In this document: positions 41,494 through 50,607 of the stretch, in pieces | Numbering within the stretch: the first letter of the stretch is position 1 | How the letters are laid out: the number at the start of each line of letters is the position of its first letter | Assembly: GCF_027533845.1 (NCBI RefSeq) | Contig: NZ_JAPZVN010000031.1 | Coordinates: forward strand, 1-62,136 | Length of the DNA: 62,136 bases | Source: Streptomyces sp. RPT161 | GTDB taxonomy: Bacteria > Actinomycetota > Actinomycetes > Streptomycetales > Streptomycetaceae | Direction of reading: 5' to 3' | Notes under the pieces: model-generated | Databases searched by the model: none | What the model saw: only the letters and a program-made list of their open reading frames with translations | What the model was told of the DNA's origin: nothing | Program-made: the position numbers and the translations under genes

Positions 41494-43437
41494 TCAGCCG
41501 GCCTCCCGGCCGGTCCCTGCGGGCTGGTCCGGTACCGCGCGGTGTGCCGGGGAGCAGCGGGCGAGTACGGCCCGCGCGATGGCGTCGGCGTCGGTGAGCG
41601 TCACCGAGTTGACGCCCGGCCGCACCCCGGCGGCGGTCACCCAGTGCACCGCCTCGGTGGGCACGCCGAAGGCGAACCGGCCCGGATGCGCCCTGCCCGC
41701 CGCGTCCACCACGTGGTACGGCCGCTCGGTGACCGCCAGGCCGCCGGTCTCGTACGTCTCGCCGACGGTGTAGGGACGGCACTGTCCGGTGCGCAGCAGA
41801 TGGCCCAGCAGCGGATCGGCGGTGCGCCGCAGATCGGGTTCCGGCAACCGTGCCTCGATGAGCACCCGAGCGTGGGTCCGCGAACCGGGCACCAGGGGCG
41901 ATTCGCCGATGTACGTTCCCGTCTCCGGCGATGTCGCTATTCGGGTGGCCGGTCCCAGTACGGTCAGCACTCCGGCCTCGATCAGTGCCGCCATCTGCTC
42001 GGTTCGGTGAGCGGGCGGCCCGATGGACAGGAAGGCGTTGAGCGGGGTGTACCAGCGCTCCAGATCATCGCGCTGGGAGCGCGCGGTCAGTCCGCCGTGG
42101 TCGACCACCAGGCGTATCTCGTTGCGCAGGTCCCGCAGCACGTCGAGGGCCGACTTCACCGGGCCGTCGATGTTGCCCTCCCGGGCCGCCGCGACATCGG
42201 CGCGCAGATGGTCGAGCAGCCAGTCGTGGAAGTCCGCGGTACCGGTGAACTCCCGGTCGGCGTAAGGCCGGGCGATCCGCTGCCAGTCCCAGCGCCCGGC
42301 CGGGCCGATGCCCGCCTCGGCCAGCAGTCGCGTCTCCTCGGTGCTTCCCCACGGCGCTGCCAGGTACCGCTGGCGGAACGGAGCGGGCGCGGCGCCGCTG
42401 CGGGCGACCAGCGCGGTGTAGTAGACGGTCTCCACCTCCTTGGCGATCAGCGGCCAGACCTCGCGCCGGAAGTCCGTACCGCCGCCGCGTCGGCCGCGAT
42501 CCCGCAACCCGGCGACCACCTCGGGGGTGAGCACCCGCGGCTGGTGGCGGCCGTGCGCGCCCTTCTGGTTCTCGCCGCGGGCGTGGTGCGGGACGCCGCG
42601 CCGGGAACCGGCGTACAGCCGAGGCTCGCGCCCCGACGGCCGGTAGACCAGCCGGCCGTCCTCGGTGGCGAAGCGTCCGCCGCGACCGACGGTCAACAGG
42701 GCCATGTGGTCGAAGAAGTTGAGCCCCAGCCCGCGCAGCAGCACCGGTTCGCCGGGCCGTACCACCGACAGGTCGACGTCGGCCGGACTGGCCGGCGGAA
42801 CATAGACGGCGCCGTGCCGTTCGGCGAAGTCGGCCAGCTCCGCCTCCACCCCGGTGGTACGCGCGGCGGTGTGCCCCTGGGCGAGCACCACCGCGTCCAG
42901 GTCGCTCAGCACCGTGCCGTCGCTGAGCCGGACGCTCTGGCCGCCGTCCGGCGTGTCGTCCAGTGCCACGGCGCGGGCCTGATGGGTCACCACATGGATG
43001 CCGCCGGGCGCGGTGGCCGTGGTGCGCCGGAAGACCCACTCCAGATAGTGCCCGTAGAACCGGCGGGGGGGATAGGAGTCGGGTCCCAACTCGCGGGCCT
43101 CGACCAGGACATGCTCGTCCATTTCCTCCAAAGTCCCCATCACGGTGAGGAATCTGGCCCATTCGTGCAGGCTGGGCCCCGGGCGCAACGGGCCTTCGAG
43201 CTCCACGCTTTCGTCGGTGAACAAGGTCACCTGGGAGGCGACGGTGTTCATCAGTAGCTCGCCCGACTGGTCGGTGCGCCAGGTATTTCCGGCCCCCGGC
43301 CGGTACGGGTCCACCAGATGCACGAAGAGTTCCGAACTCGGCTGTCTTACGGCGGCGTTGGCACAGATTCGTTCGAAGACCGACAGTCCACGCGGTCCGG
43401 ATCCGATAACGCAGACCGCGAACTGCCGTGTTGTCAT
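41494..43437 (-). CDS. FAD/NAD(P)-binding protein of the NAD_binding_9 family
   Basis: A 647-aa protein with an N-terminal FAD-type Rossmann motif CVIGSGPRGLSVFERI and DPYRPGAGNTWRTDQS, the arrangement typical of NAD_binding_9 proteins. A second nucleotide motif-like DAVVLAQGH is near residue 185, and LLRGLGLNFFDHMALLT is conserved in the family. The biochemical role is unknown; relatives occur beside amino-acid and NRPS-type genes. GGGAG precedes the ATG at 43437. The 154-226 bp divergent gap to the C-A relic gene carries the repeat shared with the tetR promoter, so both genes could be in that regulon. Confidence 0.78.
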   Translation of the reverse strand: MTTRQFAVCVIGSGPRGLSVFERICANAAVRQPSSELFVHLVDPYRPGAGNTWRTDQSGELLMNTVASQVTLFTDESVELEGPLRPGPSLHEWARFLTVMGTLEEMDEHVLVEARELGPDSYPPRRFYGHYLEWVFRRTTATAPGGIHVVTHQARAVALDDTPDGGQSVRLSDGTVLSDLDAVVLAQGHTAARTTGVEAELADFAERHGAVYVPPASPADVDLSVVRPGEPVLLRGLGLNFFDHMALLTVGRGGRFATEDGRLVYRPSGREPRLYAGSRRGVPHHARGENQKGAHGRHQPRVLTPEVVAGLRDRGRRGGGTDFRREVWPLIAKEVETVYYTALVARSGAAPAPFRQRYLAAPWGSTEETRLLAEAGIGPAGRWDWQRIARPYADREFTGTADFHDWLLDHLRADVAAAREGNIDGPVKSALDVLRDLRNEIRLVVDHGGLTARSQRDDLERWYTPLNAFLSIGPPAHRTEQMAALIEAGVLTVLGPATRIATSPETGTYIGESPLVPGSRTHARVLIEARLPEPDLRRTADPLLGHLLRTGQCRPYTVGETYETGGLAVTERPYHVVDAAGRAHPGRFAFGVPTEAVHWVTAAGVRPGVNSVTLTDADAIARAVLARCSPAHRAVPDQPAGTGREAG

Positions 43438-43547
43438 CCGGTTTCTCCCAGGGTCGAGGCATCGGCGATGGCCGACATTAGACCCTGCCGAACTACGACG
43501 CCATGCACCGGGTCGATCCCGGCGCAGGGTAATGCGGAGGGAAAGCG

Positions 43548-43576
43548 TTGACTAGAGTCGAACACTAGAGTAGAAC
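43548..43576 (+). promoter_or_regulatory. Promoter overlapped by two ACTAGAGT repeats (candidate TetR operator)
   Basis: TTGACT (43548-43553), a 17-bp spacer and TAGAAC (43571-43576) form a promoter-like arrangement. ACTAGAGT occurs at 43551-43558 and again at 43564-43571, 13 bp apart, covering the -35/-10 spacer. The reverse-complement of this pair (ACTCTAGT-N5-ACTCTAGT) matches the tetR upstream site at 53752-53772 in sequence and spacing. Confidence 0.6.
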
Positions 43577-43663
43577 TATGGAAAGTGACCTATGGTACGG
43601 GGAGCAGCTAAACCGGACATCTGCGATGCCATCCACGGAGCAACGGGAGGGGCTTCATACGCG

Positions 43664-45343
43664 ATGGATGCCAAAACGGGGGAATATTCAAGGATTGCGT
43701 TGGCTTGCGAAGCAGTTGACCGAATCGCGGAGGTGGCGTTCAGCGGCGGCGTACCCGCCCGCCACCTCGTGCAGGCGGTCGCCCTGGCCGTGCTCGCCCG
43801 CCAGGCACCGGACCGCACCGCCACGGTGCGTACCGGATCGGCGAGCCTGTCCGTAACACCGAGCCCCGACGACACCGTGACCGGTATCGCGCGGCGCATC
43901 GCCGACGCCACCGCGAGCGCCCGGGGGCCGATCACGATCAGCACCACGGGCACCGGTTCCGCACTGCCCGGCCGCGCCACCCTGCACGTGCTCGAAGGGC
44001 CTGGTGACCGACTGGCCCTGCGCACCGACCTTTCGGAACGCCAGATCTCCCGGGTTATCACGGCCGTCCAGTCACTGCGACCGGCCGGCGGCGGGCCACC
44101 CCGGGTGCGCGAACTGCCGCTGTGCAGCCCGGCCGACGCCCGGGAGCTACAGGGCTGGAAGCGGCGGCTGGCGAGCGTGCCCGCCATCTCCCTCGACGAA
44201 CTGGTCGCGCGCTGGGCCAGGCAGCGGCCGAACCGTCCCATCGCCGTGGCCGACGGGCGCACCCTCGGCTACGCCGAGGCCGACCGGCGGGCCACCCGGC
44301 TCGCCTCCGCGCTGGTCCGCGGCGACGTACAGCACGGCGAGCCGGTGCTCGTGTGCACCGGTGACGGTCTGGAGACGGTCGTCGCCCATGTCGCGGTGTT
44401 ACGGGCGGGTGCCGTGTGCGTACCCCTTCCGTGCGGCGCCGTCGAACAGGGGCTGCGCGAGGCCGTGCGGCTCACCCGGGCCCGAGTGGCGCTGTGCGAC
44501 CGGCCGCCCGCCCCGAGCCAACTCCCGCCGGGGATGCGCGCGCTGGGCGTGGCGGACCTGCTGGACGGCGACGCGGACCAGGCCGACCGCTCACTGCCGC
44601 GCTCCGGTTTCACCGACTGCGCCTACTTGATGGTGCGGACGGGGGAGGACGGGCGGATCCACGGTGACCTGATCGACCACCACGCCTGGGTGAGCGCCAC
44701 CACCGGGCGCATCAGCCGGGCCGGGGTGCCCGCCGAGCGGGTGCTGGTGGACGGTCCACTGTGCGCGCCCGCCGCCCTCGCGGGCATGTGGTGGGCGCTC
44801 CAGTCCGGCGGCACCGTGTGCCTGGCCGACACCGGGGCGGGGCAGTGGCCCCGACACGGCTTCACCGAGGCCCTGTTGACACCCACGGCCTACGCCCGAC
44901 TGCTGCCGCGGCTGGACGGGGCGCGTCCGCCGCGGTGCGTGGTGCTGACCGGCGGCCCCTGCCCACCGGGCGACCAGGCCCGGCACTTCGACCAACTGCC
45001 CGGCACCCGGCTGTTCATGGAGTACGCGCCCGACGACGGCCCGCTGCCCTGGGCGGCGGCCGAGGTCAAGCCGGGCGACGGCGAATGGGGGGACCCGCGC
45101 GGCAGGCTGCTGCCAACCACCGACATGCGGCTGCGCGTTGCCGACGAGGACGGCCGCCCCTTGGGGCCGGGCCTGGTCGGCGAGGTGTGCGCCGACGGCA
45201 TGGCACTGCCCTGCGACCGCATCGGGCTGGCACCGCCGTCGCGGTTCGAGGAGGCCGACGGCGTCGCGGTGCGCCGTTCCGGACGGCAGGGCCGCTGGCG
45301 GTTCGACGGCACGCTGGAGATTCTCGACGGCCGCTCCGAGTAA
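43664..45343 (+). CDS. NRPS-derived relic: condensation remnant plus truncated adenylation-like domain
   Basis: A 559-aa protein. Residues about 1-140 resemble the end of a condensation domain, leading through RELPLCSPADARELQGWKRR, the usual C-A linker, into an adenylation-like fold (ISLDELVARWARQRPNRPIA). Core motif A3 is lost (YLMVRTGEDGRIHGD in place of a Ser/Thr/Gly-rich loop), A5 is EYAPDDGP, and the protein ends at an A8-like GRWRFDGTLEILDGRS with no C-terminal Asub domain or carrier. Catalytic adenylation is therefore doubtful. A TTA codon is at 44399-44401. I prefer the ATG at 43664 (GGGAGGGG upstream); 43592 is an alternative. Confidence 0.7.
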   Translation: MDAKTGEYSRIALACEAVDRIAEVAFSGGVPARHLVQAVALAVLARQAPDRTATVRTGSASLSVTPSPDDTVTGIARRIADATASARGPITISTTGTGSALPGRATLHVLEGPGDRLALRTDLSERQISRVITAVQSLRPAGGGPPRVRELPLCSPADARELQGWKRRLASVPAISLDELVARWARQRPNRPIAVADGRTLGYAEADRRATRLASALVRGDVQHGEPVLVCTGDGLETVVAHVAVLRAGAVCVPLPCGAVEQGLREAVRLTRARVALCDRPPAPSQLPPGMRALGVADLLDGDADQADRSLPRSGFTDCAYLMVRTGEDGRIHGDLIDHHAWVSATTGRISRAGVPAERVLVDGPLCAPAALAGMWWALQSGGTVCLADTGAGQWPRHGFTEALLTPTAYARLLPRLDGARPPRCVVLTGGPCPPGDQARHFDQLPGTRLFMEYAPDDGPLPWAAAEVKPGDGEWGDPRGRLLPTTDMRLRVADEDGRPLGPGLVGEVCADGMALPCDRIGLAPPSRFEEADGVAVRRSGRQGRWRFDGTLEILDGRSE

Positions 45344-45726
45344 TTCCCGGATCCGTTCGTCCAACCCGTTCCACGGGACGATCGAATTCCGTTTGGGCCG
45401 CCGGAACCTCCAAGTCGATGGCCGGAACCGGCCGTTCTTCCCAGGCTTTCCGTTGCGTCTTCGAAGAAAGGCGCGGTACCTGGCGTGGAAATAGCTGTGG
45501 CACGCCTGACCCGCCTTTGGGCCGCCGCTCGGTACGAGCGGCCCCAACGGCCCTGCGCCGCTTGACATTACGGGGGTGTTGACGAATAGGGGCCGCGCCC
45601 TGCGTGCCGCCCGCCGAAATCGCTCGACCTTTTCGCTGTCACTCGCCGGACCGGCTGCCGCACGCGCCGGGCCGGTGGCCTTCGTGTGCCGATTCCCAAA
45701 AGACCCGCAGTTACCAGGAGTTCGTT
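45344..45726. other. 383-bp intergenic region with hairpin and promoter
   Basis: Between the NRPS relic and the CoA-transferase. Base composition at 45344-45480 is noticeably less GC-rich than the genes. A GCCGCTC-GGTAC-GAGCGGC hairpin at 45524-45542 may terminate the upstream transcript. A promoter-like sequence follows (separate entry). No credible gene is seen; open frames here lack codon bias. Confidence 0.5.
45562..45590 (+). promoter_or_regulatory. Probable promoter of the CoA-transferase operon
   Basis: A perfect -35 hexamer TTGACA (45562-45567), a 17-bp spacer and AATAGG (45585-45590) as a weak -10. It gives a leader of about 130 nt before the GTG at 45727. No copy of the ACTCTAG repeat is visible here. 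Confidence 0.5.
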
Positions 45727-47715
45727 GTGCGCAATATCACAGACCGTACCGGGCCGATTTCCGCCGCGCCCGGAACGGGGTGTCCCACCGCCATGTCCCT
45801 GCCAGGCCCCCGATGCGCCGACGGCGCCGGGGGCCACCCCGACGCCCCGCTGGCCGGACTGACAGCCCACGGCACCGGTCACGGCACCGCAGGCCGGGTG
45901 GCGCTGCGCCACCTGGTCGACCTCGGGGCCACCCCCGGTGCCGCCCACACCGGGACGTACACCCCGGCGGAGGGCGACCTGGTCACCCTGTACCGCTCCG
46001 CAGGCCCCGCCGAACAGCCGCTGCTGGACTGCCGGATCGACTGGGCGTGCCCCGGTGGCACCCCGCTGGCCGACGAGACCACCGTTCAGGCGGCCACCGG
46101 ACTGATGGCGGTGCACGGACGCAACCGGGGCACACCGCGCCGAATACCCGTGGAGTACGCCTCGACCTGCGCCGGAGTCATCGCGGTACAGGGCGTACTC
46201 GCCGCGCTGGTGGCCCGGGAACGCGGCGCCCGGATCAGCACCGTGGGCACCAGCGTGGCGCACGCCGCGCTGCTGACCATCTCGCAGTACCTGGCCGCCG
46301 GAACCGCCCCGGAGACCGAACACCTCCCGGCTGTCGAGGGCAGGCCGGGGCCGCCGTTCCGTAGCCGGGACGGTGTCTGGTTCGAGATCGAGGCGCTGGA
46401 CGCGGCCCCGTGGCGGGACTTCTGGACCGCGCTGGGCGCGCCCGCCAAGGACATCTCCTCCGGCTGGCCGGCGTTCATGCTCCGCTATCCCAAGGCGCTC
46501 TCCCCACTGCCGCCGTCACTCCACCAGGCCGTGGCGGCTGTGGAGTTCGCCCGGATCCTGGCCGTCGCCGAGGCCCACCGGATGAGCGTCTGCCGGATCC
46601 GCACCATGGCCGAGCGCCGCACCGACCGTGACGCGCTGCGGTACGGAAGGGTCCCACCGCCCTGGCGGTTCCGCCCGTACGGTGACGCGTCCCGCCCCAG
46701 GCCGTCCGCCACCGTGCCGGGACCCGAAAGGCCGCTGGACGGGCTGACCGTGATCGAGGCCGGGCGCCGGGTCCAGGCGCCGCTGGCCGCGCACATGCTG
46801 GGCCTGCTCGGTGCCCGGGTCGTCCGTGTCGAACCCCCGGGCGGCGATCCGCTGCGCGGGATGCCGCCGATGGTCGAGGACTGCTCCGCCCGCTTCCTCG
46901 CGCTCAACCGCACCAAGGAGGCGGTGACCGCCGACCTGAAGACCCCGGCCGGGCGGAACACCGTGCGCGAACTCGCCCGGGACGCCGATGTGTTCCTGCA
47001 CAACTGGGCACCCGGCAAGGCGGCCGAGTTCCAACTCGACGCACCGGAGCTTGCCGCGCTCAACCCGCGGCTGGTGTACGGCTACGCCTCCGGGTGGGGC
47101 GACGCGCTCGGTGAACGGCCGCCACTGGGCACCGACTTCATGGCACAGGCGCACTCCGGCCTGGCCGATCTGATGGCGGACGGCGACCGTCCACGACCGT
47201 CCCTGATGACCCTGCTCGATGTGCTCGGCGGCCTGGTGGCGGCCGAAGGGCTGCTGGCCGCGCTGGTGGCCAGGGAACGCACCGGGCGCGGTCGGCGGAT
47301 GGACAGCTCGCTGCTGTCCGCCTCCACCGTGCTCCAGTACCAGGCGCTGGAGCGCCCGCAGCGGCGCCACGCCCCCGGCTGCGGCACCGCGGGACTGCCC
47401 GAGGTCGAGGGGCCGTACCGCACCGCCGACGGCTGGCTGGCGGTATCGGCGGGCTCCACTACGGCCGTCGGCCGGCTGTGCCGGGAACTCGGCCTGGACC
47501 CGGCCGCGCCGCAGGACGTGCTGCGGCGGCGGATCGCGGACCGGCTGGCGGACCGTCCGGCCGCCGAGTGGGTGGCCCGGTTCGCCACCGCCAGGGTGTC
47601 CGCCGCCGTGGTGGCCACCGACCTCGACGGGCTGGACACCGCGCCCGCGACCGCCCCCGCGCTGACCCGTGAAGCGTGCACCTTCGTCAACTCCCCCTGG
47701 AGGTTCGGCGCATGA
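45727..47715 (+). CDS. Tandem CaiB/BaiF family III CoA-transferase, N-terminal half probably inactive
   Basis: A 662-aa duplicated family III CoA-transferase. The C-terminal copy (about residues 335-662) is canonical: GLTVIEAGRRVQAPLAAHML, VVRVEPPGGDPLRG, NRTKEAVTADLKTPAGR, then LLDVLGGLVAAEGLLAALVA, whose Asp is at the catalytic position. The N-terminal copy has the matching helix (STCAGVIAVQGVLAALVARE) with Ser in place of that Asp, and lacks the CoA-contact motifs. GTG start at 45727 with CAGGAG 6 nt upstream. It is ATGA-coupled to an acyl-CoA ligase. It probably moves CoA between pathway acyl groups. Confidence 0.85.
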   Translation: MRNITDRTGPISAAPGTGCPTAMSLPGPRCADGAGGHPDAPLAGLTAHGTGHGTAGRVALRHLVDLGATPGAAHTGTYTPAEGDLVTLYRSAGPAEQPLLDCRIDWACPGGTPLADETTVQAATGLMAVHGRNRGTPRRIPVEYASTCAGVIAVQGVLAALVARERGARISTVGTSVAHAALLTISQYLAAGTAPETEHLPAVEGRPGPPFRSRDGVWFEIEALDAAPWRDFWTALGAPAKDISSGWPAFMLRYPKALSPLPPSLHQAVAAVEFARILAVAEAHRMSVCRIRTMAERRTDRDALRYGRVPPPWRFRPYGDASRPRPSATVPGPERPLDGLTVIEAGRRVQAPLAAHMLGLLGARVVRVEPPGGDPLRGMPPMVEDCSARFLALNRTKEAVTADLKTPAGRNTVRELARDADVFLHNWAPGKAAEFQLDAPELAALNPRLVYGYASGWGDALGERPPLGTDFMAQAHSGLADLMADGDRPRPSLMTLLDVLGGLVAAEGLLAALVARERTGRGRRMDSSLLSASTVLQYQALERPQRRHAPGCGTAGLPEVEGPYRTADGWLAVSAGSTTAVGRLCRELGLDPAAPQDVLRRRIADRLADRPAAEWVARFATARVSAAVVATDLDGLDTAPATAPALTREACTFVNSPWRFGA

Positions 47716-49376
47716 CCATCCACTTCCACGACCTGGTGCCGCGCGAGGTCCGCGCCCAGTGGACCGCCGAGGGCCGCTACCCGGGCAGGCCGATGTTCAC
47801 CCAGTTCCGGGAGCACGCCGAACGGCAGCCGGACTTCCCGGCCGTCATCGACGACGAGGGCACCACCACCTACGGCGAACTGCTGCCGCTGTCCTTGGGA
47901 CTGGCGCGCTCACTCGCCGACGCCGGGATCACGGCCGGTGAGGTGGTCGCGGTCAACCTGCCCAACGGCCGGCTGGCGTGCGCGCTGGACCTGGCGGTGG
48001 CCGCGCTCGGCGCGATCTGCCTGCCCTATCCGATCGGCAGGCGGCGGCAGGACACCCTGGCACTGCTGCGCCGCTCCGGGGCCGCCGCCGTGGTGATCAC
48101 CCGCCAGGTCGGCGAGACCGACTACGCGCGGCTCGTCCAGGAACTGCGGCCCGAACTCCCGGCACTGCGCGAGGTGTTCGTACACGGTGACGCGCTGCCC
48201 GGCCAGCGATGTCTCGACGCGATCCTGGCCCACCTGCCGGAACCCCTGGACAAGGTGGCGGAGCCGGACCCGGACACCATCGGGCGGATTCTGCTCTCCT
48301 CGGGCTCGGAGGCCGAGCCCAAGATGGTCGCCTACTCGCACAACGCCCTGTGCGGCGGGCGCGGTGAGTTCCTGCGCTCGCTGCACCGCGGCGAGCGGCC
48401 GATGCGCAACATGTTCCTGGTGCCGCTCGCCTCGTCGTTCGGCTCCACCGGAACGGCCGTCACCCTGTCGTACCTCGGCGGAACGCTGCTGGTGATGGCC
48501 CGCTTCGACGCGGAGCGGGCGGTCACGCTGATCGGCCGCCACCGCCCCACGCACATCCTCGGCGTGCCGACGATGTTCCAGATGATGCTCGCCGATCCAC
48601 GACTGGCCCCCGGCGCCGCCGACCCGGTCGACACCTCCTCGCTCGTCGGCCTGATCTGCGGCGGCGCCGGTGTGGACCCGGCGACGGTGGCGGCCTGCAC
48701 GGAGCGGTTCGGCTGCGCCTTCGTCAACCTGTACGGGTCGGCGGACGGGGTCAACTGCCACACCCAGATCGAGGACACGCTGGAGACCGTGCAGACGACC
48801 GCGGGCCGCCCCGACCCCAGGGTGGCCAGCATCCGCATCGTCGCCGACGACGGCACCGACCTGCCGCCCGGCGCCGAGGGCGAGATCTGGTCGCGCGGCC
48901 CGATGAGCCCGCACTGCTACGTCAACGCCCCGGAACTCGACGCCCGTTACCGCCGCGAGGGCGGCTGGGTCACCACCGGCGACCTCGGCCGTATCGACCC
49001 GACCGGACGGCTGCGCATCACCGGCCGCAAGAAGGAGATCATCATCCGGGCCGGGCTGAACATCAGCCCCGCCGAGGTGGAGGGCCTGGTCACCACCCAT
49101 CCCGCGGTCAGGTCCGCGGTGTGCCTGGGCGTCCCCGACGAGCGGCTGGGCGAGCGGGTCTGCGTCTGGATCGTCGCGACCCCCGGCAGCGCCGCCCCCG
49201 ACCTGGCCGAGCTGCGCCGCTATCTGTTCGAGGAGAGGGGCCTTGAGCGGGCCAAGCTCCCCGAAGTCCTCCACGAGCTACCGGAGTTCCCGGTCAGCCC
49301 GGCCGGCAAGGTCGACAAACACGCGCTGCGCGCCACCCTTGAGGCGCGGAAGGAGTCCTCCGATGTCCGCCCCTGA
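47712..49376 (+). CDS. Acyl-CoA ligase (ANL superfamily, CaiC/fadD-like)
   Basis: A 554-aa acyl-AMP/acyl-CoA synthetase. Motif A3 is ILLSSGSEAEPKMVAYSHN (variant of SSGTTGxPK, with Lys retained), A5 is FVNLYGSADG, A7 GWVTTGDLGRIDPTGRLRI, A8 GRKKEIIIRAGLNISPAEVE and the A10 lysine is in FPVSPAGKVDKHAL. All catalytic lysines are present, so it should be active. It starts at the ATG overlapping the CoA-transferase stop (ATGA) and overlaps the dehydrogenase by 14 nt. It would prime the pathway with the first acyl-CoA, which the CoA-transferase can then recycle. Confidence 0.92.
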   Translation: MTIHFHDLVPREVRAQWTAEGRYPGRPMFTQFREHAERQPDFPAVIDDEGTTTYGELLPLSLGLARSLADAGITAGEVVAVNLPNGRLACALDLAVAALGAICLPYPIGRRRQDTLALLRRSGAAAVVITRQVGETDYARLVQELRPELPALREVFVHGDALPGQRCLDAILAHLPEPLDKVAEPDPDTIGRILLSSGSEAEPKMVAYSHNALCGGRGEFLRSLHRGERPMRNMFLVPLASSFGSTGTAVTLSYLGGTLLVMARFDAERAVTLIGRHRPTHILGVPTMFQMMLADPRLAPGAADPVDTSSLVGLICGGAGVDPATVAACTERFGCAFVNLYGSADGVNCHTQIEDTLETVQTTAGRPDPRVASIRIVADDGTDLPPGAEGEIWSRGPMSPHCYVNAPELDARYRREGGWVTTGDLGRIDPTGRLRITGRKKEIIIRAGLNISPAEVEGLVTTHPAVRSAVCLGVPDERLGERVCVWIVATPGSAAPDLAELRRYLFEERGLERAKLPEVLHELPEFPVSPAGKVDKHALRATLEARKESSDVRP

Positions 49377-50580
49377 CCGCACCTTGGCCGAACCGTTCGA
49401 AGGATCCGGCGAGTTGCGCACACTCCGCGACCAGGTACGGGAGTTCCTGGACGAGGAGGTCATCCCGGCCGAGCCGGAACTCGCGGCCGGAGGGCCGGGC
49501 GCCCGCGCCACCCTGACGGCGCTACAGGACAAGGCCAAGGCCAACGGCCTGTGGGCGCTGCCGCACCCGCGCGAGCTGGGCGGCCACGGGTTGCGGCTCG
49601 CCGAGTACCTGTGCATCAGCGAGATCGAGGGGCGCTCCGCGTACGGTCCCGTGGCGCTCGGGTCGGACAGCCTGCTGGACGCGCTGATGCTCCAGCGGTA
49701 CGGGGGCGCCGAGGTCCGCGAGCGCTTCCTGGAACCGCTGGTGCAGGGCCGGTTGACGCCGTGCTTCGGCATGACCGAGCCCGGGCGCTCCGGCTCGGAC
49801 CCCAGCCTGATGATCACCCGGGCCCGTCCGGACGGCGGCGGTTGGGTGATCGACGGGCACAAGTGGTTCTGCCGGGCCAGGGACGCCGACTTCATCACCG
49901 TGATGTGCCGGACCGAGCCGTTGGGCGTGCCGCACGCCAAGGCGTTCACCATGTTCCTGGTGCCGCTGCCCAGCGAGGGGTTCAGCGTCGTACGGCCGCT
50001 CACCGTGCTCGGCGCGGAGGACGGCCACTGCGAGGTGGCGTTCGACGGGGTACGGGCGACGACGCGCCAGATGATCGGCGGCCGGGGCGAGGGCTTCCCG
50101 GTCTCCGGTGAGCGGCTCTCACTGGGGCGCACGCTGCGCGCGATGCGCTGGCTGGGCCAGGCGCAGCGGGCCTTCGACCTGATGTGCAACCGCCTGCACC
50201 AACGGGAGGCGTTCGGCGGCCTGTTGGCCACCAAGCAGCTGCTTCAGCAGCACGTCTTCGACTCGTACACCGCCATCCGGTCGGCCCGTTCGCAGGTGCT
50301 GAGGGCGGCGGCCATGCTGGACGCGGGCCAGGACGTGTACATCGAGGTGGCGACCGCCAAGGTGCTCGCCTCCAACGCGCTGTACCAGGTGCTCGACCGG
50401 GCGGTGCAGATCCACGGCGCCGAGGGTCTGTCGGACAGCACTCCGCTGGCGGAGATGTTCCGCTGGGCCCGGGCGACCCGGATCTACGACGGGGCGGACG
50501 AGCTGCACACGCACATGGTCGCGAAGCGCATCCTCAAACGCTATGAGCAGGGCGGGGGTTACGACTTCAGCGCGGTGTGA
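49363..50580 (+). CDS. Acyl-CoA dehydrogenase
   Basis: A 405-aa FAD-dependent acyl-CoA dehydrogenase introducing an alpha-beta double bond. Signatures: CFGMTEPGRSGSDPSLM (FAD/substrate), GGWVIDGHKWFCRAR, the domain-3 segment QREAFGGLLATKQLLQQHV and the late VQIHGAEGLSDSTPLAEMFR followed by RIYDGADELH. At the catalytic-base position of the C-terminal loop the motif reads YDGADELHTHMVAK, where many family members have YEGTxE; the base may be this Asp/Glu or differ. AAGGAG lies 7 nt before the ATG. Third gene of the operon, with a hairpin terminator right after. Confidence 0.92.
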   Translation: MSAPDRTLAEPFEGSGELRTLRDQVREFLDEEVIPAEPELAAGGPGARATLTALQDKAKANGLWALPHPRELGGHGLRLAEYLCISEIEGRSAYGPVALGSDSLLDALMLQRYGGAEVRERFLEPLVQGRLTPCFGMTEPGRSGSDPSLMITRARPDGGGWVIDGHKWFCRARDADFITVMCRTEPLGVPHAKAFTMFLVPLPSEGFSVVRPLTVLGAEDGHCEVAFDGVRATTRQMIGGRGEGFPVSGERLSLGRTLRAMRWLGQAQRAFDLMCNRLHQREAFGGLLATKQLLQQHVFDSYTAIRSARSQVLRAAAMLDAGQDVYIEVATAKVLASNALYQVLDRAVQIHGAEGLSDSTPLAEMFRWARATRIYDGADELHTHMVAKRILKRYEQGGGYDFSAV

Positions 50581-50586
50581 GCGGGT

Positions 50587-50607
50587 GCCGGGGGCCTAGC
50601 CCCCGGC
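50587..50607. terminator. Bidirectional hairpin terminator between convergent genes
   Basis: GCCGGGGGC-CTA-GCCCCCGGC: perfect 9-bp stem, 3-base loop, 6 nt past the dehydrogenase stop. The CTA loop is the complement of the TAG stop codon of the convergent GH88-like gene, so that gene ends inside the hairpin. Confidence 0.8.

Noticed and set aside
45344-45582. Possible continuation of the truncated adenylation gene by frameshift
   Set aside because: I looked for A8-A10 or carrier-protein motifs (such as an LGGxS site) in all frames after 45343 and saw none, so the truncation is not a simple frameshift.
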